A stretch of 16,536 nt of DNA from CAIWXH01 sp964555675 (GTDB taxonomy: Bacteria; Chloroflexota; Chloroflexia; Chloroflexales; Chloroflexaceae), in contig CAZKTU010000136.1 of the NCBI GenBank assembly GCA_964555675.1, positions 1-16,536 on the forward strand, given 5' to 3'. Positions 6,075 to 13,337 of the stretch are shown here, piece after piece; position 1 is the stretch's first letter, and the number at the start of each line of letters is the position of its first letter. The translations under genes and the position numbers were made by a program. Under the pieces are notes generated by a model. It had not been told where the DNA came from. It made no database searches and saw nothing but the letters and a program-made list of their open reading frames with translations.

Positions 6075-8771
6075 CTAGCGCAGGGTCACCGGCAGATAGA
6101 GCTTGGTCTCGAAGCCTTCTTTGGTGATCGTGAACGTTCGGATCAGTGGCTGGCCGTTGTTGAGGTTCTCGCCCCGGTTGTTGGCCTTGACCTGACCGCC
6201 CTCGAACACCAGGTCGAAGGGGTCGATCAGCACCGCCACCGCGTACTGGCCCGTCCTGCTGAAGGCCGCGCGCACGTCGAGCAGCGCCTGGTCCTGGGTG
6301 TAACCGGGCACCTCGCCGTCGCGGTTGGCCTGCCAGCCCAGATTGACCGCCACCACCTGGCCCGGCTGGGTCTGCGGGCCCTCGACGAAGCGGTAGATCG
6401 GCGCACAGTCGACCCGACTGTCGGAATCACTGTCACCGGCGATGGTGACCGGCATCGCCGGCACAGTTAGCGTTGGCGGGGCCGCCCCCAGTTCGGTGCG
6501 GGCCACACACAGCACCACCGGGAACTCCTGGACGGGGGCGGCGATGGTGCTGGCTATGTCGCCGTTCAGGTTCTTGATCTGCAGGTTGAAGGTGCTGATC
6601 CGCCCCTCGGCGTCTGGCCCGATCTCGAAGGTCTCGAGCTGCAGGTCGGGGTTGCCGGGGTTGGTCTTCTCGACGTTGACGCTGAAGAGGCGCGGCGAGA
6701 TATTCGGGTTGGCGGCGGGGATCGCCGTGCCGTCGGAGTTATTGCCGTTCTGGGTCATGTAGACCCGGTACTGGAAGCACGAGCTGTTGAAGTCCTCGGC
6801 GGGGAAGACGTCGCGCAGCTTGACCTCATTGAAGCCATTGCGCGAGTTCAGGGCGCTCGTCGTGCCGTCGACGTCGAGCTGCTTCCACTCGGTGCCGGCG
6901 CCGGTGAAGGCGGCGTCGTTGCAGGGGAAGAGCTTGGTGCGGCGGAACTGCACGGTCACGTCGGCATTGGTATTCGCGGCGCGGTCGATCCCGGTGAACC
7001 AGCGGATCGAGAGCACCTTGGCCTCGGTCTTGGCGCTGTTCTCGCCGTCGAGCCTGATGTCGAAGTGGCGCGAGTAGTACCAGCCGTCGGGGATGCGCCG
7101 GGTCTCGGCGGTCTCGCCGGGGCCACCGACCTTCCCGCGGAAGATCTCGGTGGTCGGCTGGTCGTCGGCCCCGAAGCCGCCCACCACATACCCCCAGCCC
7201 GAGTTATCGACCGTCGCCTGGCCGGGCTGAGCGGTCGCTCTGAGCACCGCCGCGCCATGGCCGTAGACCGGGTTGATCACCGGGGTTGTGAAGTCGCCGC
7301 CCGTGAAGTAGATCGGGTTCTGGTTGTCGCCGAAGAGCGGCAGCATGCTGAGGCTGTCGTCGTGGGCGCCCGTGGTCACCGAGCTGAGCGGCGTGGTGCC
7401 CGGATCGCTGTCGGCGACCCCGCCGAGCACATACAGCTTGTTGCTGTAGGCGAAGCCGGCCGCCTGGCCGCGGCCCTGGCCCTCGGTGGTGATATTGTCG
7501 TTGAGCCGGGCCGGGTTGAGCTTGGTGTCCCAGCGGATCTCGCCGGTGCCCTCATTGACGATCGTGGCCCTGAAGACGAACGGATTGGCGTTGGCAGTAC
7601 CTCCGGCCGCGAGCTCGGTGTAACCGCCGGTCACGAAGATCGCGTTGCGCACGACCGTGCCCGAGCCCACGCCCACCACCGCCGTGCTGACCATCGCCGT
7701 GTGGTTATAGATCCCGGCCGTCTCGGAGGTGATGCCCACATCGGCCAGAGGCAGGTTCTTGCCGCGCACCCAGGGCGAGCCGGGCTGGCCCAGGGGGTTC
7801 ACGAGGGCGCCCGTGGCCGGGTCGATCTTCGTATAGAAGACGGACTTGTTGGCCAGACCCTTGATCAGGTCGCCGGCGACGCCCGTCTCGAGATAGCTGG
7901 AGAGACCGCCGATCACATAGAGGTAGACATTGCCGCCGGCGCTGACGATCGAGGCCGTAGCGCCCTCGACGCCGAACTTGCGCGTGCCGGGCTGGGTCTC
8001 GAGATCGGCCGAGGGCAGGTCGTCTTGGCTGGGCAGCAGATTCGCGGGCAGTGCGCTCCAGGTGATGTCGCCATTGGCGGCGACGGCGCCGATCTGCACC
8101 ACCGGGCTGGTGAGGATACTGGCGCTGCACTGGGTCGCCTTGAAGGCCCCGCCGATCGCATAGATATAGCCCGTGGTCTCGCCTGTCGCATAGCCGGCCA
8201 CGGCGGGCCCACGGCGGCTGGTGATCGACTGGTCGCCGGACGAACACTCGGCCGCGGGCAGGCCGATCGCGGCGGGCAGCTTGTCGTTGATCCAGACATC
8301 GCCGACCAGTGTTGCATCGCCGGGCGGGGTCGTCAGGCCGTGGTTCACAAAGTTGCCGTTGACGGGGCTGATCGTCGCCCAGTAGACCGCGTCGGTGAAG
8401 GCGTCGGCGGCCGCGGCGCCCACGGCCCCGCCCACGGTGTAGAGCCGATTGCCCAGGGTTGTTACACCGTGGCTGCCGAGGGCATCCGGCAGGCCTGGCG
8501 CAGAGACCTGCCAGGGATTCAGGAAGCCCACTGTCGCCAGCTGCAGCATACCGTCCTGGTCGGCGAAGGGGTTGCCTTCGACCGTGCCGGGGTTCACCGC
8601 GGTGCGCTGAAAAGTGCCGCCCGCAAAGTCGGCCTGTGTATCATCAAGGGGCTGGGTGATGGTTGCCTGGGCGGCGGCGGGCTGGTTCGGCAGGGCCGAG
8701 AGCGCCATGAGGGCGAGCGCGAGCAAAGCGAGGCGTCGGACATGCCGGCGCACGGGAAGGCGTTCCAACAC
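6075..8771 (-). CDS. Secreted Kelch-type beta-propeller protein with CARDB-like C-terminal region
   Basis: 898 aa, predicted extracellular. A signal peptide is visible: basic LPVRRHVRR, hydrophobic core about 14-27, and likely cleavage near AAAQA (32-36). Seven hydrophobic-Gly-Gly strands of Kelch type (GG at about 114, 207, 288, 382, 450, 491 and 531) suggest a seven-bladed propeller. Residues about 555-690 form a further beta-rich region; about 709-860 resemble a CARDB/adhesion-like domain (PDLQLETFEIGPDAEGR) holding a DSDSDSRVD calcium-loop-like motif (780-788). The C-terminus is YLPVTLR. I chose GTG at 8771 because AGGAGG (8777-8782) lies 5 nt before it; an upstream in-frame TTG (8828) lies at the predicted transcription start, and TTG at 8768 is an alternative. 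Located between the two Tad units, it is a candidate pilus-associated adhesin; that role is inferred. Confidence 0.8.
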   Translation of the reverse strand: MLERLPVRRHVRRLALLALALMALSALPNQPAAAQATITQPLDDTQADFAGGTFQRTAVNPGTVEGNPFADQDGMLQLATVGFLNPWQVSAPGLPDALGSHGVTTLGNRLYTVGGAVGAAAADAFTDAVYWATISPVNGNFVNHGLTTPPGDATLVGDVWINDKLPAAIGLPAAECSSGDQSITSRRGPAVAGYATGETTGYIYAIGGAFKATQCSASILTSPVVQIGAVAANGDITWSALPANLLPSQDDLPSADLETQPGTRKFGVEGATASIVSAGGNVYLYVIGGLSSYLETGVAGDLIKGLANKSVFYTKIDPATGALVNPLGQPGSPWVRGKNLPLADVGITSETAGIYNHTAMVSTAVVGVGSGTVVRNAIFVTGGYTELAAGGTANANPFVFRATIVNEGTGEIRWDTKLNPARLNDNITTEGQGRGQAAGFAYSNKLYVLGGVADSDPGTTPLSSVTTGAHDDSLSMLPLFGDNQNPIYFTGGDFTTPVINPVYGHGAAVLRATAQPGQATVDNSGWGYVVGGFGADDQPTTEIFRGKVGGPGETAETRRIPDGWYYSRHFDIRLDGENSAKTEAKVLSIRWFTGIDRAANTNADVTVQFRRTKLFPCNDAAFTGAGTEWKQLDVDGTTSALNSRNGFNEVKLRDVFPAEDFNSSCFQYRVYMTQNGNNSDGTAIPAANPNISPRLFSVNVEKTNPGNPDLQLETFEIGPDAEGRISTFNLQIKNLNGDIASTIAAPVQEFPVVLCVARTELGAAPPTLTVPAMPVTIAGDSDSDSRVDCAPIYRFVEGPQTQPGQVVAVNLGWQANRDGEVPGYTQDQALLDVRAAFSRTGQYAVAVLIDPFDLVFEGGQVKANNRGENLNNGQPLIRTFTITKEGFETKLYLPVTLR

Positions 8772-8776
8772 TGGGA

Positions 8777-8782
8777 CCTCCT
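8777..8782 (-). promoter_or_regulatory. Ribosome binding site that sets the propeller gene start
   Basis: AGGAGG on the minus strand lies 5 nt before GTG 8771 and 8 nt before TTG 8768. A start further upstream (TTG 8828) would place this site inside the coding region and before a credible signal peptide. Confidence 0.75.
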
Positions 8783-8833
8783 GTGGGCTGCTTGCAGCCG
8801 GCGAGCAAGAGTGGGGGATGGTGTGCAAGAGCG

Positions 8834-8839
8834 ATTATA
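8834..8839 (-). promoter_or_regulatory. -10 box of the propeller gene promoter
   Basis: A perfect TATAAT on the minus strand. The predicted start, near 8827, gives a leader of about 56 nt to the GTG start. The -35 region at 17 bp (TTCCGG) is weak. It lies between the terminator of the upstream TadG-like gene and the propeller gene, so the propeller gene has its own transcript. Confidence 0.55.
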
Positions 8840-8879
8840 CGCGAGGAATGGTGGCGCCGGAAGGCGTCTGACACGGAAA

Positions 8880-8919
8880 GCCGGGCCGTGGGGCGTCGGA
8901 TGAGCCTCCACGGCCCGGC
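8880..8919 (-). terminator. Terminator hairpin of the TadE-TadE-TadG unit
   Basis: A perfect 12-bp stem (8880-8891 with 8908-8919, arm GCCGGGCCGTGG) has a 16-nt loop. On the minus strand the stem is followed by CTTTCC, a short T tract. It is the second hairpin after the TadG-like stop codon and separates that unit from the propeller promoter at 8834. Confidence 0.6.
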
Positions 8920-8937
8920 ACTGCGGTTCTGCGCGCG

Positions 8938-8965
8938 GGCGAGGAGGGATTTTACCCTCCCCGCC
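8938..8965 (-). terminator. Hairpin 21 nt after the TadG-like stop
   Basis: Two 11-nt arms (8938-8948 and 8955-8965) flank a 6-nt A/T loop. On the plus strand one position is an A/C mismatch; in minus-strand RNA the same position is a G-U pair, so the stem is complete only in the transcript of the TadG-like gene. The core GCGGGGAGGG matches the hairpin at 6022-6046. Confidence 0.55.
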
Positions 8966-8986
8966 CAACGCCGAAGCACCTGGTTG

Positions 8987-11752
8987 TTAGGGCTGGACGC
9001 CGGCGCCCTCGCAGGGGTTGCCGCGCAGACGCATGTCGATGTTACGCTGGGTCGAGGGCAGGAACGAGCCGGTGCGCACCCGGTTGGTCACCTCGACGGT
9101 GATCGAAGGGGTCTGCTTCGAGTCGTCCCAGAAGTCGTTGTAGGCGCGGTTGTTGATGTCCGCGGGCTCGTTGGGGTGCCGGTAGTAGAGCGTCGCGGTC
9201 ATCGAGTAGATCCCGGGCGGCACCTTGGCGAACTTGTACGAGACCTTGCCGTCGGTGTCGGCCACGATGTTGGTCGTGTAGACCTGGCCCGTGGTCGAGT
9301 TGCGCACGGTCACAATCCCGACGTTCGGATAGTTGAGCGTCGAATTGTTGGGCAGCAGCACCGGGCGGAAGTTGCCCGAGGTCACCCGATTGGTCGTATC
9401 GGGGTCCTTGCCGCGCTCGCAGATCCCATCCTTCACGATCTCGTTGATGTCCTTGACGATCGTGTCGACGTTGGTCGTGCCGTCGCCATTGATCACCAGG
9501 TTCGGCACGGCCCGATAGTAGTTCGGGAAGGAGGGCACGCCCGAGGCGAGCCCGGTCGCCGGCAGGTCCGAGAGGGCGATCACGAAGACCGAGTAGCCAT
9601 TCTTCTGCAAGATATCCTGGCTGACCTTGATCGCCTGGGTGACGGGCCGGTCGAGGCCAACCTGCCGGTTGGAGCCATTGATATTCAGCGTCGTCGTATA
9701 GACACCGCCATCCTTAGTGGTCTGACACTCAGCATCCTCGATCACCAGGCCGCCAAGCTGAGCACAGGGATGCGTGCCGGGGCTATAGGTGTTCGAGCTG
9801 CTCTGGGTCACGCGCAGGTCGCTGCGCGACTCGTGGAAGAACTGGTTCGACACACCGTCGGTGATGAACAGGACGACCTGCTTGTACTCGTAGGTCTTGC
9901 CGTTGGTGTGTTGAATCTCTTTGGGGGCGCCGTCGAGGATGAGGCCGGCCCGGTAGAGGGCCGCGGCGCCGTTGGTGCCGCCCGCGGTGCGCCAGCGGTC
10001 CGAGCCGGTGGTACGTGCCCACATCTTACTGACCAGCTCGTCGGGCTGGTTGGTGAAGGCCGTGCCGTTGACGAAGGTCTCGTTATTGCCGCTACGCTGC
10101 ACCACGTCGGTGAACCACATCAGGGCCATCTGGTCGTCGGGGTAGCTAGTCGTGTATGCGGCGTTCCCCGGCATATTGGTCAGCCGGATCAGGGTCTCGA
10201 GGGCCTTCTTGGCCACGGTGATGCGGCGCTCGTCGCGGTTGCTCCAGTAGTAGTTCGTACCGGTGCCGGTGACGCGCTGGTTGGCGGGCACGGCGGTATC
10301 GCCGACGCCGTCGCCGTTGGTGTCGTAGAGCGGGCCGTTCGAGCACTGCCAGAAGCGCGACGGCTGGTTGTTATAGTTTTGCGCCGGCGGCGTACTATTA
10401 CTGCCGTCTTTATCGCATTGGCCGAGGAAGTTGGCGCTCATCGAGCCCGACTGGTCGAGCACGACCATATACTGGACGGGCTTGGTATCGTTGGGGATGA
10501 TCTGATACTCGGGCCAGAGGCTCACATCGCCCTTCAGCTCGCAGCAGTCGCTGTCGTTCGGCGGCACCGCGCTAAGTTGGCAGGCCGTGGTCTGGCGCAG
10601 GGCCGGCCCCAGGTAGACCATCTCGAAGTACTTGGTGCCGTTGCCGTTGCCGTTACCCTGGTTGGTGCCGCCGTCGCCATTCTGGTCGAGGATGACGAAC
10701 GAGCCGAACTCGACCACGTGGAAGCGTACACCGTCCTGGTCGCCCGAGCCCTGGCCGACCGCCCGGTCGTAGATCGGCAGCACCATCTTGGTGCCAACCT
10801 TGATATGCTCGGCGATCGGGCCGTCGTTGCCGCCGCTCTTCCAGCCGGGGGTGCCGTAAACCCAGTCGCCCTCATTCAGCTCGCCGGGGCGGGTGGGGTA
10901 GGGGTTATTGGGGTCGGCGGGCTGGTTGCCGTTGCCCTCCTGAGCCTCGGGGGCCTCTTCGAAGCCCCAGGCCAGGTTGCCGAAGCCGGTCAGGCTGAGC
11001 TCGAGCTCTTGCGAAGACGACGACGAGCGCCCGCTCTGGCCCGTATCCTCCATCCAGCGCAAGAAACCGAAGCTACCGGGCTGCTGCGTGCCGTCGTGGA
11101 CGAAGATCTGGCGCGAGGTATAGCCGCGGTACGGGCCCGACTGGATAACCTTCCAGTTGGCGTCGGGGATGCTATCGCCGTTCAGATCCTCGGTCTTCTT
11201 GAACTTCGTGCCGTCGAGCAGCGACTTATCAACCGCGATCGGGTAGACCCCGTCGCCGAGGGCACACTGGCCGGCGTAGGCGCTGGCGCCGATCGGCAGA
11301 TCCGAGCGGCCCACAACACGGGCGAAATAGGTGTCGACCGTACCCGCGACTTGGACCTGAATGTAGCCGATATTGTTGGGGATCTTGTTGCCGTCAGGGG
11401 TGATCGTGCCCAGGGACTTGCCCTGGGGGTCGATATAGCTGGCATCGAGGCGCAACAGATTGCCCGTCGGCACGCCGTCGGGCGCGATCTCGACACCGTT
11501 GGCCCGCAACGAGTTGATAATGCTCTCGTAGACCAGCCGATTCGTATCCGAGGGGCCGCGGCGGATCACCGTGTTCATGCCGGCGATAGAAGCCGCATTT
11601 GCGGCCGAGACGGCCTGCCGCTCTTCCTGAAAGGTGTTGCCCACATCCACCGATAGCCCGACCATGGCGACCAGCACCACAATCATCAGGGCAATCAGCG
11701 GCAGGCTCTGACCTTTCGAGCGCCTTCGGCCCGTTCTGTTCCTGGTAGCCAT
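8987..11752 (-). CDS. tadG: TadG-like pilus-associated protein with von Willebrand A domain
   Basis: 921 aa. The N-terminus (basic, then GQSLPLIALMIVVLVAMVGL and the VDVGN...AANAASIAGMN helix, about 12-60) is the TadE/TadG-like membrane anchor; the rest should be outside. A VWA domain (about 425-770) has metal-site residues DQSGS (433-437), T593 in GGTN, and D632 in FITDGVSN. The first metal motif and GGTN are about 155 residues apart, longer than usual, because of inserted sequence. Calcium-loop-like DxNGD motifs lie at 189-197, 356-364 and 477-485. Residues about 790-905 look like a Cna-B/SpaA-type beta domain (VTVRNSTTGQVY, VPPGIYSMTATL). ATG 11752 is chosen because GGAGG (11759-11763) lies 6 nt upstream; the frame is open to a GTG at 11815. 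It follows the second TadE gene by 82 nt. Confidence 0.85.
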   Translation of the reverse strand: MATRNRTGRRRSKGQSLPLIALMIVVLVAMVGLSVDVGNTFQEERQAVSAANAASIAGMNTVIRRGPSDTNRLVYESIINSLRANGVEIAPDGVPTGNLLRLDASYIDPQGKSLGTITPDGNKIPNNIGYIQVQVAGTVDTYFARVVGRSDLPIGASAYAGQCALGDGVYPIAVDKSLLDGTKFKKTEDLNGDSIPDANWKVIQSGPYRGYTSRQIFVHDGTQQPGSFGFLRWMEDTGQSGRSSSSSQELELSLTGFGNLAWGFEEAPEAQEGNGNQPADPNNPYPTRPGELNEGDWVYGTPGWKSGGNDGPIAEHIKVGTKMVLPIYDRAVGQGSGDQDGVRFHVVEFGSFVILDQNGDGGTNQGNGNGNGTKYFEMVYLGPALRQTTACQLSAVPPNDSDCCELKGDVSLWPEYQIIPNDTKPVQYMVVLDQSGSMSANFLGQCDKDGSNSTPPAQNYNNQPSRFWQCSNGPLYDTNGDGVGDTAVPANQRVTGTGTNYYWSNRDERRITVAKKALETLIRLTNMPGNAAYTTSYPDDQMALMWFTDVVQRSGNNETFVNGTAFTNQPDELVSKMWARTTGSDRWRTAGGTNGAAALYRAGLILDGAPKEIQHTNGKTYEYKQVVLFITDGVSNQFFHESRSDLRVTQSSSNTYSPGTHPCAQLGGLVIEDAECQTTKDGGVYTTTLNINGSNRQVGLDRPVTQAIKVSQDILQKNGYSVFVIALSDLPATGLASGVPSFPNYYRAVPNLVINGDGTTNVDTIVKDINEIVKDGICERGKDPDTTNRVTSGNFRPVLLPNNSTLNYPNVGIVTVRNSTTGQVYTTNIVADTDGKVSYKFAKVPPGIYSMTATLYYRHPNEPADINNRAYNDFWDDSKQTPSITVEVTNRVRTGSFLPSTQRNIDMRLRGNPCEGAGVQP

Positions 11753-11758
11753 GGGAGT

Positions 11759-11763
11759 CCTCC
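11759..11763 (-). promoter_or_regulatory. Ribosome binding site that sets the TadG-like start
   Basis: GGAGG on the minus strand, 6 nt before ATG 11752. It lies inside the 5' extension that a GTG start at 11815 would need, which argues for the shorter protein. Confidence 0.75.
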
Positions 11764-11834
11764 ATCCGTAAGGGGAATGTTGCTGGCTGCGATGTCGGTT
11801 CTTTGCCAGGCGCACGGTCGGCGGACCCGCTTCG

Positions 11835-12431
11835 CTAGCGGGCCGTGTAGAACGAGCTGCGAATGGGCATCAAATGGGATGCCTGGAGCCGCACAGTCTC
11901 GGCGAAGGCCGGTGCGAACGGGAAGTTGAAGCGATAGTCGTAACGGACCGTGACCCTGATCCAGCAGCCATTGCCGCCGTTCTGGAACTCGACGCCGCCC
12001 ACATCGCCGCGACAGGCCGGGGCGAGGCTGTTCGGGTCGAAGCCCCTCAGGTTCTCGACATAGATATAGGCGTTAGGGTCGGTCATCATATTGTCGTGCA
12101 GGCGGTCGACGTTGAGATCGTCGAGACCGTTGCCATTGAGGTCGCGCAGGTTGGCGAAGCCGCCGGGCTGGTCGCCCGCGGCGCCATAGACCCGCAGCAC
12201 GATGTTCTGAGCATCGAGATAGACCTCGAGCTCGTCATTGACCGTCCGCGACTTCGGATAGCTGCCGTAGGTCGCGCCCTCTTGTGCGGCGACGCGCAGG
12301 GCCTGCATCGTGAAGTAGATCAGACCCAGGTCGACCACAGCCGCCAGCAGGAAGAAGATCAGGGTTGCCGCCAGGGCAAACTCGACAATCGCCTGGGCGG
12401 GCGCCTGACGGCGAAATAAACGCTTCTTCAT
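11835..12431 (-). CDS. tadE: TadE-like pseudopilin
   Basis: 198 aa. A basic N-terminus (MKKRLFRR) precedes the TadE signature helix: AQAIVEFALAATLIFFLLAA, then VDLGLIYFTMQALRVAAQEGATYG (about 13-56), with the conserved Glu17. The outer domain carries a DLNGNGLDD loop (97-105) resembling a calcium-binding loop and a possible disulfide pair C140/C156. A longer frame exists upstream, but it overlaps the previous gene. ATG 12431 has GAGGT (12440-12444) 8 nt upstream and starts 20 nt after the previous stop; ATG 12446 is a weaker alternative. Predicted to be a minor pilin incorporated with the Tad fibre. Confidence 0.85.
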   Translation of the reverse strand: MKKRLFRRQAPAQAIVEFALAATLIFFLLAAVVDLGLIYFTMQALRVAAQEGATYGSYPKSRTVNDELEVYLDAQNIVLRVYGAAGDQPGGFANLRDLNGNGLDDLNVDRLHDNMMTDPNAYIYVENLRGFDPNSLAPACRGDVGGVEFQNGGNGCWIRVTVRYDYRFNFPFAPAFAETVRLQASHLMPIRSSFYTAR

Positions 12432-12451
12432 CGGCTTCGACCTCATCTCGG

Positions 12452-13039
12452 CTACGGCGTCGGCGTCGGGTTCAGGATCTTCCAGTCGGCCATATCGCGG
12501 GCGCAGGCGACGCCCTTGGTGCGGGTCGGGTCGCGCCCCAGATTCTCGAGCGAGCGTCGCTGGACGACCCGCATCGTGATGCCCTCTTGCAGGCCGATCA
12601 GGCTCCACAATGGGGTCAGGCCGTTGACCGGGTAGACGATCGAGATCTCAATCGGGCCGCGATCCTCGAGGTTGCGCGTACCGGCGCCTTGGGGGTAGCT
12701 GATCGTGACAAACTGCGTGACCGGCAACTGGTCGTTGGTGCCCTGCCCGATGATGGTCAGGTCGCTCTCGATCGCGGTGAGCACTGCGTTCACACAGTCG
12801 TCGTTGCGATACTCATATTCAGCCGGCTTCGGTGTCTGCTTATTAATGTCGATCCAGCTCTGGTACGGGGGCAGCTGCGCGGCGGCCTCGGCGCCGTTGC
12901 GCGCGGCCTGCGAGAGCGTCGAGTAGGCGAAAATAAGCCAGCCAAACTCGATGATGCCGAAGATGACCACCAGCAGGATCGGCAGCATAAAGGCCATTTC
13001 GACCAGGGACTGACCCTTTGGTTTCGCTGCACGTTCCAT
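12452..13039 (-). CDS. tadE: TadE-like pseudopilin, first gene of the minor-pilin unit
   Basis: 195 aa. A short basic N-terminus is followed by GQSLVEMAFMLPILLVVIFG and IIEFGWLIFAYSTLSQAARNGAEAAA (residues 9-54), the TadE family signature with the conserved Glu14. The outer domain is about 140 residues with C82 and C180 as a possible disulfide pair, and it ends in NPTPTP. GGAGGT lies 5 nt before the ATG and a good promoter lies about 33 nt upstream of the start. It differs from the neighbouring TadE protein outside the helix, so the two are probably paralogues with distinct outer domains rather than a recent duplication. Confidence 0.88.
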   Translation of the reverse strand: MERAAKPKGQSLVEMAFMLPILLVVIFGIIEFGWLIFAYSTLSQAARNGAEAAAQLPPYQSWIDINKQTPKPAEYEYRNDDCVNAVLTAIESDLTIIGQGTNDQLPVTQFVTISYPQGAGTRNLEDRGPIEISIVYPVNGLTPLWSLIGLQEGITMRVVQRRSLENLGRDPTRTKGVACARDMADWKILNPTPTP

Positions 13040-13071
13040 ACGCTACCTCCGCGGTTGATGTCTGCCAGCTG

Positions 13072-13101
13072 ATTATAGAGCCGCGCAAAGCCCTGCCTCA
13101 A
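13072..13101 (-). promoter_or_regulatory. Promoter of the tadE-tadE-tadG unit
   Basis: On the minus strand: -35 TTGAGG (13096-13101, 4 of 6), an 18-bp spacer, and -10 TATAAT (13072-13077, perfect). The predicted leader is about 26 nt with a strong GGAGGT site. The region from here to 13266 holds only short repeats: ACTAC/GTAGT (13158-13172), CAGTCTG at 13135 and 13183, and a CCGCC/GGCGG stem near 13193-13205. I see no gene there. Confidence 0.65.
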
Positions 13102-13215
13102 TAGTCAAATGGTACCGTGTCCCCGCCCAGATTACAGTCTGATGACGTCTGGATCGCACTACGATGAGTAGTAATCGAGTTGCAGTCTGCGCCGCCGCCC
13201 GGCGGAGGTGCGGGG

Positions 13216-13242
13216 CTCAGGCCCTCCAAACCTCCCTCAGGC
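13216..13242. repeat. Paired CTCAGGC direct repeats upstream of the SRPBCC promoter
   Basis: CTCAGGC occurs at 13216-13222 and 13236-13242, exactly 20 bp apart (about two helical turns), ending 24 bp before the -35 box at 13267. The spacing fits a dimeric regulator on one face of the helix, but the repeats are short and may be chance in GC-rich DNA. Confidence 0.25.
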
Positions 13243-13266
13243 TGTCTGACAAAGCTGTGCAAAGGA

Positions 13267-13295
13267 TGGACAAAGAACGTGCACAACGGTATACT
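13267..13295 (+). promoter_or_regulatory. Promoter of the SRPBCC-redoxin unit
   Basis: TGGACA (13267-13272, 5 of 6), a 17-bp spacer and TATACT (13290-13295, 5 of 6). The predicted start near 13302 gives a leader of about 36 nt to the ATG at 13338. It is the best plus-strand promoter match in the intergenic region. Confidence 0.65.
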
Positions 13296-13337
13296 TCCCA
13301 TGGAGCGGCGACTCTCGCTTCAGGATGAACAGCACCT

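Noticed and set aside
7065..8903. A 612-codon plus-strand open frame opposite the propeller gene
   Set aside because: No recognisable fold, low-complexity His/Gly/Asp composition, and it is antisense to a well-supported Kelch protein.
8783..11656. A 957-codon open frame on the plus strand opposite the TadG-like and propeller genes
   Set aside because: Its composition (Ala, Gly, Val, Arg, Asp and His rich, no domain pattern) is that of an antisense shadow in high-GC DNA; the minus-strand proteins show clear domains, ribosome sites and promoters.
13158..13172. Inverted repeat ACTAC/GTAGT as an operator
   Set aside because: Only 5-bp arms with no supporting second copy; expected by chance in a region of this size.
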